DNA of 64,000 nt from Rhodococcoides kyotonense (lineage in GTDB: Bacteria > Actinomycetota > Actinomycetes > Mycobacteriales > Mycobacteriaceae). The stretch's first letter is position 1; every line of letters starts with the position of its first letter. Positions 51,035 to 59,028 of the stretch are shown one piece after another. The stretch lies in contig NZ_LVHI01000017.1 of assembly GCF_001645385.1 (NCBI RefSeq), forward strand, positions 1 to 64,000. The letters run 5' to 3'. Position numbers and translations under genes: made by a program. The notes under the pieces are model-generated. The model saw only the letters and a list, made by a program, of their open reading frames with translations, did no database searches and was not told where the DNA came from.

Positions 51035-51236
51035 AAAGAGTGCTGTTTACCGGACGGACCTAGGACGAACCTGAGAATCGCAGGTGGAAGCGGTGGTCGG
51101 TCCTTCGATGTCCAGATCGGGCACCCTCGCATCGAAGATGTGTCACTATGGCGCGGAGAATTCGGGCCGATGGGGAGTCGGCGGGGGCGCTTCGGTGAGC
51201 ACAGGATCGTGCGCGTGCGTAGGGCGGGGGAAGTAG

Positions 51237-51461
51237 ATGGATCTGTTCCAGATCGTCGTGATCACCATCGTGGCGGTCGCCTCGGTTGCGGTCATCGCCG
51301 GTTTCCTGGTGATGGTGGTCGGCAGCGAGCGTCGGGCCACCGGGCGGGCGAAGACACGTATCGCTCCCGGCTGGTACCCGGACGCGCACGACGAGTCGCT
51401 TCTGCGGTACTTCGACGGCCGCGTGCCCACACAGAAGACCGCCAAACGCGAGGTGATCTGA
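51237..51461 (+). CDS. Small membrane protein with DUF2510-like tail
   Basis: A 74-residue protein with one N-terminal transmembrane helix (IVVITIVAVASVAVIAGFLV, residues 6-25) and a short cytoplasmic tail containing IAPGWYPDAHDESLLRYFDG, the W-Y-P-D core of DUF2510. Such modules are common in actinobacteria and of unknown function. GGGGGAAG lies 4 nt before the ATG. It runs towards the alarmone synthetase gene, with 7 bp between stop codons. The 202 bp upstream (51035-51236) hold no other gene. Confidence 0.72.
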   Translation: MDLFQIVVITIVAVASVAVIAGFLVMVVGSERRATGRAKTRIAPGWYPDAHDESLLRYFDGRVPTQKTAKREVI

Positions 51462-51468
51462 CGACCGG

Positions 51469-52521
51469 TCAGGCGTCCTGCTCGGCGCGTCTCCGTCGTC
51501 TGCGTGACCGTCGTGACGGGGGTTGCGACGAAAGATGGTAGTAGAGGGCGTCTTCGGAGTCCTCGACCACGACACGCACCTCGTCGCCGACCTCGAGATA
51601 GTCGTCGACGGCGATGCGATCCTTGACGCCGATGACGGCCTTGACCGAACGAGCAGGGATGAGTCCGCGCCTGCCGTCGGGCCCGACGGCGAGGGCGTAC
51701 CTCGGGCCCGTCCGCGTCACACGCGCCGAGATGATTTCCGGATCCTTCGGCACCGGCGTCGGCTCGGCGACCGGATCGCTCGACACGGCCGTTTGCGAAT
51801 CCAGTTGCGCTGCAAGCTCATCGGCCATCAGATCGACCTGCAGCAGAAGTTCCGCCATCTGCCGTGCGCGGTCGACATGCTTCTTCGACGCCTTCAGCGG
51901 CTCACCGGGTTTGTACATGTCCTCGTGCGTCAGTTCGCCCCACGCGTCCTGCAGCCGCGTCTTCACCTGGACCTCGACCTTGACGTCGAGGTCACCCTGA
52001 TGCGTGGCTACCCGCACGAGCAAGATCGCGTGATAGGCGCGATATCCGTTCGGCTTGGGGAATTCGACGTAGTCCATCGGTTCTCTGGCGAACCGCACGG
52101 AACAATCGGGGTCGTGGCACGCCGCCTCCAACGCGTCGACGAAGGCGTGAAGATCGCGGGGACTCTTGCACAGAACCTTGATTCCGATCAGATCGCCGAG
52201 CGCGTCGACGACATCGTCGACGTCGGTCGGCGGAGCAATACGTCCCTCGGCGATCTTGCGTCGCAGTTTGTCCGCGGCACGTGCTGGATCCTTGATGCGT
52301 GCGGTTCCGGCGTTGAGACGGTCTCGGTCGACGTTGTCGAGAATCTCGTCGGCGATGGTCTCGAGAAAGTTCTGAGCAGTCACGAGCGCCGCCTGCCAGG
52401 CTCGCCCTCGCTGCAGATAGAGGTCGTCGACGAGTTCGTCGATGGTGCTCGCCGCGGTCACCTGACGAAGGCTAGCGTAGGGAACCCGAAATCTTTCCTC
52501 CCACGTGTCGGTCTCGAGCAT
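51469..52521 (-). CDS. Small alarmone synthetase-like RelA/SpoT protein with C-terminal OB/S1-like extension
   Basis: A 350-residue protein with a ppGpp synthetase domain but no HD hydrolase, TGS or ACT domain. The synthetase motifs are in order: ARIKDPARAADKLRRKI near residue 77, VDDVVDALGDLIGIKV near 105, FPKPNGYRAYHAILLV near 152 and VEVQVKTRLQDAWGELTHED near 180. Residues 270-335 form a beta-rich domain (ARVTRTGPRYALAVGPDGRR to LEVGDEVRVVVED) like an OB or S1 fold, then a basic tail RRSRRRRRR. The ATG at 52521 lacks a visible ribosome site; only 14 bp separate it from the divergent sigma gene. A GTG at codon 21 is an alternative. Confidence 0.8.
   Translation of the reverse strand: MLETDTWEERFRVPYASLRQVTAASTIDELVDDLYLQRGRAWQAALVTAQNFLETIADEILDNVDRDRLNAGTARIKDPARAADKLRRKIAEGRIAPPTDVDDVVDALGDLIGIKVLCKSPRDLHAFVDALEAACHDPDCSVRFAREPMDYVEFPKPNGYRAYHAILLVRVATHQGDLDVKVEVQVKTRLQDAWGELTHEDMYKPGEPLKASKKHVDRARQMAELLLQVDLMADELAAQLDSQTAVSSDPVAEPTPVPKDPEIISARVTRTGPRYALAVGPDGRRGLIPARSVKAVIGVKDRIAVDDYLEVGDEVRVVVEDSEDALYYHLSSQPPSRRSRRRRRRAEQDA
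52481..52508 (+). promoter_or_regulatory. Possible ECF-type promoter of the sigma gene
   Basis: GGAACC (52481-52486), a usual ECF -35 word, is followed after 17 bp by CGTGT (52504-52508), resembling an ECF -10. It lies 28 bp before the sigma factor start and inside the alarmone synthetase coding sequence. Autoregulation would be typical of ECF factors. Based on two short words, so weak. Confidence 0.35.
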
Positions 52522-52535
52522 TATCGTGTTGAGGC

Positions 52536-53513
52536 ATGACGGCCACGGTTGCTGAGGGTGACGCGTTCGTTGCACAGTTCGACCCGTACCGGCGCGAGCT
52601 GCTCGCGCACTGTTACCGGATGACGGGGTCGATCCACGATGCCGAAGATCTCCTGCAGGAGACCTACATCCGAGCCTGGCGCGGCTACAGCAAGTTCGAA
52701 GGCCGATCGTCGATGCGGACGTGGCTCTACCGGATCGCCACCAACACGTGTCTCACCGCGCTGGAGGGAAAGTCGAAGCGGCCGTTGCCCACCGGGCTCG
52801 GTGCGCCCAGTTCCGATCCGACCGACGACCTCGTCGAGCGGCACGAGATTCCGTGGCTCGAACCCATCGCGGACTCCGACTTGAGCGACTCCGGTGACCC
52901 CGCATCGATCGTCGTCGGACGCGAGTCGATTCGCTTGGCGTTCATCGCTGCACTGCAACACCTTTCGTCCCGTCAACGGGCGGCGCTTCTGATGCGCGAA
53001 GTACTCCAGTGGAAAGCGTCGGAGGTGGCCGAGGCGCTCGCGACGACCACGACGGCCGTCAACAGCCTGCTGCAACGTGCGCGCGCCCAGCTCGACGAGA
53101 TCGCACCCTCCGAGGACGGCGTCGTCGAGCCATCGTCGGCGCAGACACAGGAACTACTGACGAAGTATGTCGACAGCTTCGAAAACTACGACATCGCCCA
53201 ACTCGTGGAGCTGTTCACTCAGGATGCCGTCTGGGAGATGCCGCCGTTCGTCGGGTGGTACCAGGGTGGAGAGAACATCGGCGCCCTCATTCGCGGAAAT
53301 TGTCCCGCCAAGGGCGCAGGCGACATGCGGATGGTCGCCACCTCGGCCAACGGGCAGCCGGCGTACGGGCTCTACATGCGCGACGCGTCGGGGACCCATG
53401 TGCCGTTCCAACTGCACGTGGTCGACATCGCCGACGACAAGGTCTCGCACGTCACGTGTTTCTTCGATCTGACTCTGTTCGAGCGTTTCGGGTTGCCCGA
53501 GCGTCTTCGATAG
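52536..53513 (+). CDS. sigG: ECF RNA polymerase sigma factor with SnoaL-like C-terminal domain (SigG-like)
   Basis: A 325-residue group IV sigma factor. Region 2 (RELLAHCYRMTGSIHDAEDLLQETYIRAWRG, core DAEDLLQETYIRAW) is near residues 20-55, region 4 (LSSRQRAALLMREVLQWKASEVAEAL) near 145-175. Residues 195-325 form an NTF2/SnoaL-like domain (YVDSFENYDIAQLVELF, AVWEMPPFVGWYQGG) that in related ECF families replaces an anti-sigma factor. This architecture matches mycobacterial SigG. It is divergent from the alarmone synthetase with 14 bp between start codons. Confidence 0.88.
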   Translation: MTATVAEGDAFVAQFDPYRRELLAHCYRMTGSIHDAEDLLQETYIRAWRGYSKFEGRSSMRTWLYRIATNTCLTALEGKSKRPLPTGLGAPSSDPTDDLVERHEIPWLEPIADSDLSDSGDPASIVVGRESIRLAFIAALQHLSSRQRAALLMREVLQWKASEVAEALATTTTAVNSLLQRARAQLDEIAPSEDGVVEPSSAQTQELLTKYVDSFENYDIAQLVELFTQDAVWEMPPFVGWYQGGENIGALIRGNCPAKGAGDMRMVATSANGQPAYGLYMRDASGTHVPFQLHVVDIADDKVSHVTCFFDLTLFERFGLPERLR

Positions 53514-53555
53514 GCGGCGCGCCGGGCTCGCTACCGAGCCCAGCGCCCTGACCAC

Positions 53556-53963
53556 CTACTCCGACGGCACCGCGCTGGGGTCCATCCACATGACCTCCCA
53601 GACGTGGTTGTCCAGGTCGCGGAACGCGCGGCCGTACATGAAGCCGTGGTCCTGTGCCTCCATCCACGACGTACCGCCGGCGGCGATGGCCGAATCGACG
53701 AGTGAATCGACCTCGTCACGGCTGTCGGCCGAGATGCACATCAGCACCTCACGCGATCGAGTGGTGTCGGCGATGTCGTCCGAGATGAAGTCCTTGAAAC
53801 GGGCGTCGGAGAGAAACATCACCGTCGCCTGGTCGCTGATCACCATCGAAGCAGTGTTCTCGTCACTGAACACCTCGTTGAATTCGAAGCCCAGTGTCGA
53901 GAAGAAATTTTTCGTCGCCGCGACGTCCTTGACCGGCATGTTGGCGAACAGCATTCGTGCCAT
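53556..53963 (-). CDS. VOC family protein
   Basis: A 135-residue glyoxalase-fold protein: MLFANMPVKDVAATKNFF at the start, FEFNEVFSDENTASMVISD, and the C-terminal FRDLDNHVWEVMWMDPS with the metal-ligand glutamate. It resembles PhnB/lactoylglutathione lyase-related proteins found beside ECF sigma factors with SnoaL domains, as here with SigG 43 bp away on the convergent strand. Confidence 0.85.
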   Translation of the reverse strand: MARMLFANMPVKDVAATKNFFSTLGFEFNEVFSDENTASMVISDQATVMFLSDARFKDFISDDIADTTRSREVLMCISADSRDEVDSLVDSAIAAGGTSWMEAQDHGFMYGRAFRDLDNHVWEVMWMDPSAVPSE

Positions 53964-54117
53964 GTGAACAGCTCCTCAATCTGTGATCGTGTCGGTGAGA
54001 ACCGCGATTGCCCTCGCTCGTATGGACGGGACCACATCCGGAAACTCATCGCAATTCGGGCAAGCAATTTTTCGCAGCATTCGGCGGCGCGACGAGTCTG
54101 TAGCAAGATGGACCCAC

Positions 54118-54142
54118 GGGAACGAGCCGACGGCGCGTTCCC
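54118..54142. promoter_or_regulatory. Inverted repeat before an SDR gene
   Basis: GGGAACG (54118-54124) and CGTTCCC (54136-54142) pair exactly around an 11-nt spacer, 24 bp before the SDR start. It could be an operator or leader hairpin. No regulator adjoins. The remainder of 53964-54117 shows nothing else of note. Confidence 0.35.
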
Positions 54143-54166
54143 GTTGTTCGTCGAAGAGGAGAATTC

Positions 54167-54904
54167 ATGGATTTGGGACTGGCGGGTAAGGCGTTCGTCG
54201 TCACGGGCGGAACCGAAGGACTGGGTCTGGCCAGTGCGCGCGAACTACTGCGCGAGGGAGCGAAGGTGACGGTGACGTCCCGGTCCCAGGACAAGGTGGA
54301 CGACGCCGTCTCGGAACTCGGAACCCACCGGCCCAACGCGGTGCATGGAATGGTTGCCGACAATGGTCATCCCGCGACGGCGGGTTTGGTCGTCGACTCG
54401 GCCCTCGCGCACTGGGGCAAACTCGACGGCCTCGTCGTCAGTGTCGGAGGACCACCGCCCGGTACTGCACTCGGTTCCTCGGATGGCGACTGGCAGAACT
54501 ACTTCGATTCGGTCTTTCTGGGGGCGGTCCGACTGGTACGCAGCGCAGCAGCTGCGATGACCGAAGGCAGCGCCATCGTGCTCGTCTTGTCCAGTTCGGC
54601 GAAGAGTCCGATCACCGGATTGGGGATCTCGAACGGTCTTCGTCCTGGTTTGGCGATGGCGGCCAAAGATATGGCCGACGAATTGGGCCCGCGTGGAGTT
54701 CGAGTCGTCAGCGTGCTTCCGGGTCGGTTCGACACCGCGCGCGGCGGCGAAGTGAGCGGCGAGGCCGCCGCGCAGATCCCGCTGGGGCGAATCGGTGATC
54801 CCGAAGAGTTCGGACGGACGGTGGCGTTCCTTGCATCGCCTGCGGCGTCCTACATCACAGGGTCGGCGGTTGCCGTCGACGGAGGCGCACTCCGCGCCCT
54901 GTGA
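54167..54904 (+). CDS. SDR family oxidoreductase
   Basis: A 245-residue short-chain dehydrogenase: cofactor motif VVTGGTEGLGLASAREL near residue 12, a catalytic Ser in VLSSSAKSPITG, and C-terminal YITGSAVAVDGGALRAL. The Tyr-x3-Lys pair is not where expected: the region after the serine reads LGISNGLRPGLAMAAKDMADELG, so the tyrosine is replaced by Asn and the spacing to lysine differs. This is typical of the divergent SDR group of 3-oxoacyl-ACP reductase-like proteins. GAGGAG lies 6 nt before the ATG. It ends at a strong palindrome. Confidence 0.85.
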   Translation: MDLGLAGKAFVVTGGTEGLGLASARELLREGAKVTVTSRSQDKVDDAVSELGTHRPNAVHGMVADNGHPATAGLVVDSALAHWGKLDGLVVSVGGPPPGTALGSSDGDWQNYFDSVFLGAVRLVRSAAAAMTEGSAIVLVLSSSAKSPITGLGISNGLRPGLAMAAKDMADELGPRGVRVVSVLPGRFDTARGGEVSGEAAAQIPLGRIGDPEEFGRTVAFLASPAASYITGSAVAVDGGALRAL

Positions 54905-54921
54905 GCGCGTCCTGAAACTAC

Positions 54922-54959
54922 TCAGCCCCGGAAGACAGTCGACTGTCTTCCGGGGCTGA
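54922..54959. terminator. Perfect 19-bp bidirectional terminator
   Basis: TCAGCCCCGGAAGACAGTC (54922-54940) is followed immediately by its exact complement (54941-54959), giving a 38-bp perfect palindrome. It lies 17 bp behind the SDR stop codon and 39 bp behind the convergent chorismate mutase-like gene. Confidence 0.9.
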
Positions 54960-54998
54960 TGTGCGCACGAAGGAGGGGGATGGGGATGCAGCGGGGGT

Positions 54999-55262
54999 TT
55001 AACCTGCCACCGAAGCGATCCGAGCCAGCATGCGCTTGAGCACCGATCCGTCGGTTCCGAGACCGTCGAAGGTGGAGCCGGTCTCGTCTGCGCCGTTCGC
55101 GGTCTTCGCGGCGAGCTGTCGAACAAGTTCACTGCGACGTTCGATCGCGCCGAGAATATCGGCGTCGAGTGCGACTACCTGCTCGTGGAGCTTCTCGATC
55201 TCCCCTGCACCCGACGGGGTCTCGTCGGCGCTGACATCGAGTGAATCGATCTGCAAAGTCAC
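54999..55262 (-). CDS. Chorismate mutase-like (AroQ-delta fold) protein lacking catalytic arginines
   Basis: An 87-residue protein aligned by eye with actinobacterial AroQ-delta chorismate mutases: IEKLHEQVVALDADILGAIERRSEL corresponds to their first long helix (core ALDADILGAIERRSEL) and DGLGTDGSVLKRMLARI to the C-terminal helix. In the true enzymes the first helix starts with Arg-Glu, the second helix begins with a GKxR segment, and the linker carries the HSRE block; here these read LHEQ, AAKT and a shortened linker. Only the RR pair of helix 1 is kept. It is therefore probably not a chorismate mutase. A regulator or subunit of the real enzyme is one possibility. Confidence 0.62.
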   Translation of the reverse strand: MTLQIDSLDVSADETPSGAGEIEKLHEQVVALDADILGAIERRSELVRQLAAKTANGADETGSTFDGLGTDGSVLKRMLARIASVAG

Positions 55263-55560
55263 ATCGTCTCCTTTTGTTCGCGTCCTGGGGAGGAAGTCGC
55301 TCTGCCCCGTGGATCTGTTACATGGTCGCTCTATGTGTCAACGATGTTTCGTAGCCCTTAACAACATGCCCACCGAGATGGCCTGCGCCAACCCTTCGAC
55401 GGTGTGATGCTGCCAACAATCCGAACCGAGAGGCCCGGGTCGGCTTTCGACAACCCAGTCCCACAACGCACCGAAGGCACGGAAGTAATCCCGTGCCTCG
55501 CGTGCGTGAGTCGTTCCACAGTCTGTATTCGGAGCCGAGCGCGATGTGTATTGCGACCGT
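55263..55560. other. Intergenic region with a possible gene remnant
   Basis: No convincing gene is present in these 298 bp. On the minus strand an open frame from about 55490 to 55338 reads ARDYFRAFGALWDWVVESRP and continues to MLLRATKHR before a stop; the composition is protein-like, but there is no good start with a ribosome site and the upstream part crosses the palindrome at 55561. It may be a decayed gene end. Promoter elements for the chorismate mutase-like gene presumably lie in 55263-55340. Confidence 0.3.
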
Positions 55561-55617
55561 CGTGCGCAGAAATGTAGAGCCCGCTCTACATTTCTGCGCA
55601 CGGGTGCCGGCGGCGCC
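55561..55617. repeat. Stop-proximal palindrome, copy G, with small hairpin
   Basis: Arms CGTGCGCAGAAATGTAGAGC (55561-55580) and the exact complement at 55583-55602 form a perfect 20-bp stem with a 2-nt tip. GGTGCC-GGC-GGCGCC (55603-55617) follows and ends on the stop codon of the aldolase gene (55617-55619, minus strand). Confidence 0.88.
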
Positions 55618-56378
55618 TACCCTCGGGCGGCCTTCAGGTGATCCGACGACACCGCCTTCAGGTGCGTCAGATCCGACGCGACGGTGGCGAGCGTGTATCC
55701 CTCGGCGAGCCGACGTGTCGCGACGTCACCGGACGGTGTGTGAATGCCCGCGGCAATTCCGGCAGCAGCTGCCGCCTTCTGCACGCGGACGAGTGCAGCC
55801 TCGAAGGCCTCGTCGACCGAGGTGTCGCTGGGGGATGCCCCACCGACTGCCAGGCGCAGGTCCGACGGTCCCACGTAGACGCCGTCCAGACCTGGAACCG
55901 CGCAGATCTTCTCGACGTTCTCCAAGCCCTGCGGCGTCTCGATCATCGCCAGGACGACGGTGTCGCGGTTCGCATCTGCCGGCGTCGGACCGATGCGCAG
56001 CTGTGAACGCATGGGTCCGTACGACCGGATTCCGGCCGGAGGGTAGGTAGCTGCCGACACCGCGGCGGCTGCGTCCTCGGCGGTGTCGATCAGAGGGACG
56101 ATGACACCTGCGGCTCCCGCGTCGAGCGCACGGCCGATCGCCGTCGCGTCGTTCGCCTCGACGCGAATCATGCCGGCGGGCCCGTTCGCCGCGTCGATGG
56201 CGGTGAGTCCGGCGAGCATTCCCGAGTAGCCGATCAGTCCGTGCTGGAGATCCAAGGCGATGTAATCCCAGCCGACGTGGGCAAGCCATTCGGTGGAGAC
56301 CGGGCTGTCGATGACGGACCAGTATCCGAGGATGCGCTCCCGGTTTCGGACGCGGGCGGCGAATTCCTGTGCAGTCAT
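55617..56378 (-). CDS. HpcH/HpaI aldolase family protein
   Basis: A 253-residue metal-dependent class II aldolase that cleaves or forms 2-keto acids, usually releasing pyruvate. The barrel motifs are visible: LGYWSVIDSPVSTEWLAHVG, DYIALDLQHG, the basic residue in GMIRVEANDA, the metal-binding Glu in VLAMIETPQGLEN and Asp in LDGVYVGPSDLRLAVG. Start at the ATG 56378, with GAAAGG upstream. It is the last gene of the Dpp-type transporter operon, 14 bp behind the aldo/keto reductase. Confidence 0.88.
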   Translation of the reverse strand: MTAQEFAARVRNRERILGYWSVIDSPVSTEWLAHVGWDYIALDLQHGLIGYSGMLAGLTAIDAANGPAGMIRVEANDATAIGRALDAGAAGVIVPLIDTAEDAAAAVSAATYPPAGIRSYGPMRSQLRIGPTPADANRDTVVLAMIETPQGLENVEKICAVPGLDGVYVGPSDLRLAVGGASPSDTSVDEAFEAALVRVQKAAAAAGIAAGIHTPSGDVATRRLAEGYTLATVASDLTHLKAVSSDHLKAARG

Positions 56379-56392
56379 GTCTGGTGCGCCTT

Positions 56393-57349
56393 TCAGCGGT
56401 TGTAGTTCGGCATCGGCCCGCGCAGCGCGGCACCGACCTCGTCGCATGCGGTGACGACGTCGTCGTCGAGTGGACCCTTGCGGACCGCCGCGATGTTGGC
56501 GACGAGATGGTCGACCTTCGAGCCCCCGAGGAGAATCGGCCCCGTCGCAGGCTTGGACACGAGCCAACGCATCGCGAGTTCGGTCATCGGCATCCGCGCG
56601 TCTTCCGCGATCTTCGTCAGCTGTGCGATCGCGTCGAAAATTGCTGTGTTCCAGTACCGTTCGCGGTACATGGCCGCGAGTCGGGAATCGCCGAACCGGC
56701 CGTCGGTCGGTTCTGCTTCGAACGAGTGCTTTCCGGTCAGCAACCCCCCGCCGAGCGGGTTGTAGACCATCGTGACGAGGCCGGTGACCTCCGCGAACTC
56801 GGCGTACTCCTCTTCGATCCTGCGAGCGAGGAGGTTGTACAGCTGCTGCGCGACGATCGGTCGCGGCGCACCGACTGCGTCGGCGACGTGGTTGATCTCG
56901 CCGATCTGCCACGCCGCGAAGTTCGAGACACCGAGCGCGCGAATCTTGCCCTCTTTCACCAACTCCGCCACCGTGGAGAGCGTGTCGGCGAGGTCGGCCG
57001 CGCGATCGGGCTGATGCAGATAGAACAAGTCGACGTAGTCGGTGTTCAGTCGCGTCAGGCTGGCCTCGACGCTGAGGCGGAGTCCGGCGGGGGAGAGCGG
57101 ACTGTTGTCGCCTGCATCGGGATTCGGCATCCCTGCCTTCGTCGCGACGGTCACCTGGTCGCGTCGTGACGCCAGAAGACCGGCGAGGATGCGCTCCGAT
57201 TCGCCTCCGGCATACCCGTTCGCGGTATCGATGTGGGTGATGCCCGCATCGAGCGCGGCGTCGACCATCCGGGCTGCGCCGTCCGCGTCGACGGTGTCGC
57301 CGAACGTCATCGTTCCCAGAACGAGGGGCGAGATGTCGAGCGAAGTCAT
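56393..57349 (-). CDS. Aldo/keto reductase (AKR11/YajO-like)
   Basis: A 318-residue NADPH-dependent reductase. The tetrad residues appear in GITHIDTANGYAGGESE (Asp, Tyr), VTVATKAGM (Lys) and DYVDLFYLHQPDR (His). The C-terminal cofactor block GPILLGGSKVDHLVANIAAV is complete. The ATG at 57349 overlaps the upstream ATPase stop codon as ATGA. Its place between transporter genes and aldolase suggests it reduces an aldehyde or keto sugar derived from the imported solute. Confidence 0.88.
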   Translation of the reverse strand: MTSLDISPLVLGTMTFGDTVDADGAARMVDAALDAGITHIDTANGYAGGESERILAGLLASRRDQVTVATKAGMPNPDAGDNSPLSPAGLRLSVEASLTRLNTDYVDLFYLHQPDRAADLADTLSTVAELVKEGKIRALGVSNFAAWQIGEINHVADAVGAPRPIVAQQLYNLLARRIEEEYAEFAEVTGLVTMVYNPLGGGLLTGKHSFEAEPTDGRFGDSRLAAMYRERYWNTAIFDAIAQLTKIAEDARMPMTELAMRWLVSKPATGPILLGGSKVDHLVANIAAVRKGPLDDDVVTACDEVGAALRGPMPNYNR

Positions 57350-58185
57350 GCTGTTACTCCTACAGAGGTCTGGGCGAGACGCGAGACGATGTGTCGCGGC
57401 TTGATTCCGTGCATCGCGGCGGGGTCCAGAGCCGCAGCGCGCAGTGCACGAGTGTACGGCTCCTTCGGCCTGGCGAGAACGTCGTCGGTGTCGCCTGCTT
57501 CGACGATTCGGCCCTTCGACATCACGACGACGGTCTCGCTGATCTCGCGCACCACACCGAGGTTGTGCGAGATGAACACGTACGTAAGGCCTGTGTCGCT
57601 CTGGATTTCGCGCAGCAGATCGAGTACCTGCGCCTGCACCGAGACGTCCAGTGCGCTCGTGGCCTCGTCGCACACGAGGATCTCCGGTCCGGCGGCGAGC
57701 GCACGCGCGATACCGATGCGCTGACGCTGACCACCCGAGAATTCGACGGGCCGACGATTCAATGCGGTCTTCGGCAATCCGACGCGGTCGATGAGCTTGG
57801 CGGCCTTCTTCGCTCGCTCGGACTTGTTGCGAATGCCCTTCAGTCGCAATGGCTCACCGACGATGTCGACCGCGGTCAGATGAGGGTCGAGTGAGCCGTA
57901 CGGGTCCTGGAACACCATCTGCACACGAGACCGGAACGGGCGCAACGCCTTTTCCGACAGCTGAGAAATGTCGGTGCCGTCGACGACGATCTTTCCCGAC
58001 GTCGGCGTCAGCAACCGGACGATCGATTTGGCGATGGTGGACTTGCCGCAGCCCGATTCGCCCACGACGGCCAGCGTCTTGCCCTTGTCGACGGAGAAGC
58101 TCACCGAGTCGACGGCACGGAAGACGCCGTCACCGACGGGGTATTCGACGACGAGATCTTCGACGGACAACAGTGGCGCGGTCAT
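57346..58185 (-). CDS. Dipeptide/oligopeptide-type ABC transporter ATPase (DppF/OppF-like)
   Basis: A 279-residue ATPase. Walker A GESGCGKSTIAKSIV is near residue 42, VQMVFQDPYGSLDPHL near 90, signature EFSGGQRQRIGIARAL near 150 and Walker B ILVCDEATSALDVS near 170. The C-terminal KEPYTRALRAAALDP block is typical of oligopeptide/dipeptide transporters. It overlaps the genes on both sides by 4 nt. Confidence 0.92.
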   Translation of the reverse strand: MTAPLLSVEDLVVEYPVGDGVFRAVDSVSFSVDKGKTLAVVGESGCGKSTIAKSIVRLLTPTSGKIVVDGTDISQLSEKALRPFRSRVQMVFQDPYGSLDPHLTAVDIVGEPLRLKGIRNKSERAKKAAKLIDRVGLPKTALNRRPVEFSGGQRQRIGIARALAAGPEILVCDEATSALDVSVQAQVLDLLREIQSDTGLTYVFISHNLGVVREISETVVVMSKGRIVEAGDTDDVLARPKEPYTRALRAAALDPAAMHGIKPRHIVSRLAQTSVGVTA

Positions 58186-59027
58186 ACTGCTACCTCTCTC
58201 GGTGCGGTGCCGTAGGGAGCGGGGTCCGGCGATCCGTCCCACGACCCCAGGTGCGGAATCGCGTCGAGCAGCTTCTTGGTGTAGGGATTCTGCGGCGCTG
58301 CGACGAGTTCCTCGGCGGCGCCGTTCTCGACGAACACACCGCTCTTCATGACGTAGATCCGATCGGAGACGAGCCGCGCGACGCCGAGATCGTGTGTGAT
58401 GACGAGCATTCCGATGCCGGTGCGTTCCTGTAACTCCAACAACAGGTCGAGAATGCTGGCCTGAACGGTGACGTCGAGGGCGCTGGTCGGCTCGTCGGCG
58501 ACGATCAGCTCGGGGCCCGACGCCAGTGCGCTCGCGATCAGCACGCGCTGCAGCATGCCGCCGGACATCTGATGGGGATACTTCTTCAGCTGCGTCGACG
58601 GATTCGGGATGCGCACCTGCTCGAGGAGTTCGATGCACCGAGCCGTCTGCTTCGCCTTCCCGGACACACCGCTGTGCCTGACGGCTTCGGCGAGCTGGCT
58701 GCCGATGGTGTGGACCGGCGACAGTGCCGTCATCGGATCCTGTGGGATCAGTGCGATGTGCTTGCCGCGAATCTTGCAGAGCTGCTTGGTCTTACCGAGG
58801 ATTTCGGTGTCCTTGAAGGTCACCGATCCGGAGAGCACCGCGAGATCCGTCGGAAGGAGCCCGAGCAATCCCATGGCCGTCGTCGACTTTCCCGAGCCCG
58901 ACTCGCCGATGATAGTGACGGTTTCGCCGGCGTCGATGCAGAAGGAAACGCCGTCGACGGCGCGCACGACGCCCTTGTCGGTGACGAGTTCGATCTGGAG
59001 GTCGTCGACCTTCAACAGAGTGCCCAT
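58182..59027 (-). CDS. Dipeptide/oligopeptide-type ABC transporter ATPase (DppD/OppD-like)
   Basis: A 281-residue ATPase, partner of the preceding entry. Walker A GESGSGKSTTAMGLLG is near residue 40, IALIPQDPMTALSPVHTIG near 95, signature QMSGGMLQRVLIASAL near 155, Walker B LIVADEPTSALDVT near 175, and the tail APQNPYTKKLLDAIPHLG is a family block. Two different ATPases with two different permeases are the rule for this transporter class. Confidence 0.92.
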   Translation of the reverse strand: MGTLLKVDDLQIELVTDKGVVRAVDGVSFCIDAGETVTIIGESGSGKSTTAMGLLGLLPTDLAVLSGSVTFKDTEILGKTKQLCKIRGKHIALIPQDPMTALSPVHTIGSQLAEAVRHSGVSGKAKQTARCIELLEQVRIPNPSTQLKKYPHQMSGGMLQRVLIASALASGPELIVADEPTSALDVTVQASILDLLLELQERTGIGMLVITHDLGVARLVSDRIYVMKSGVFVENGAAEELVAAPQNPYTKKLLDAIPHLGSWDGSPDPAPYGTAPREVAV

Positions 59028-59028
59028 G

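Noticed and set aside
55338..55601. An 87-codon minus-strand open frame as a real gene
   Set aside because: Its N-terminal third is the palindromic element itself and no ribosome site precedes the ATG.
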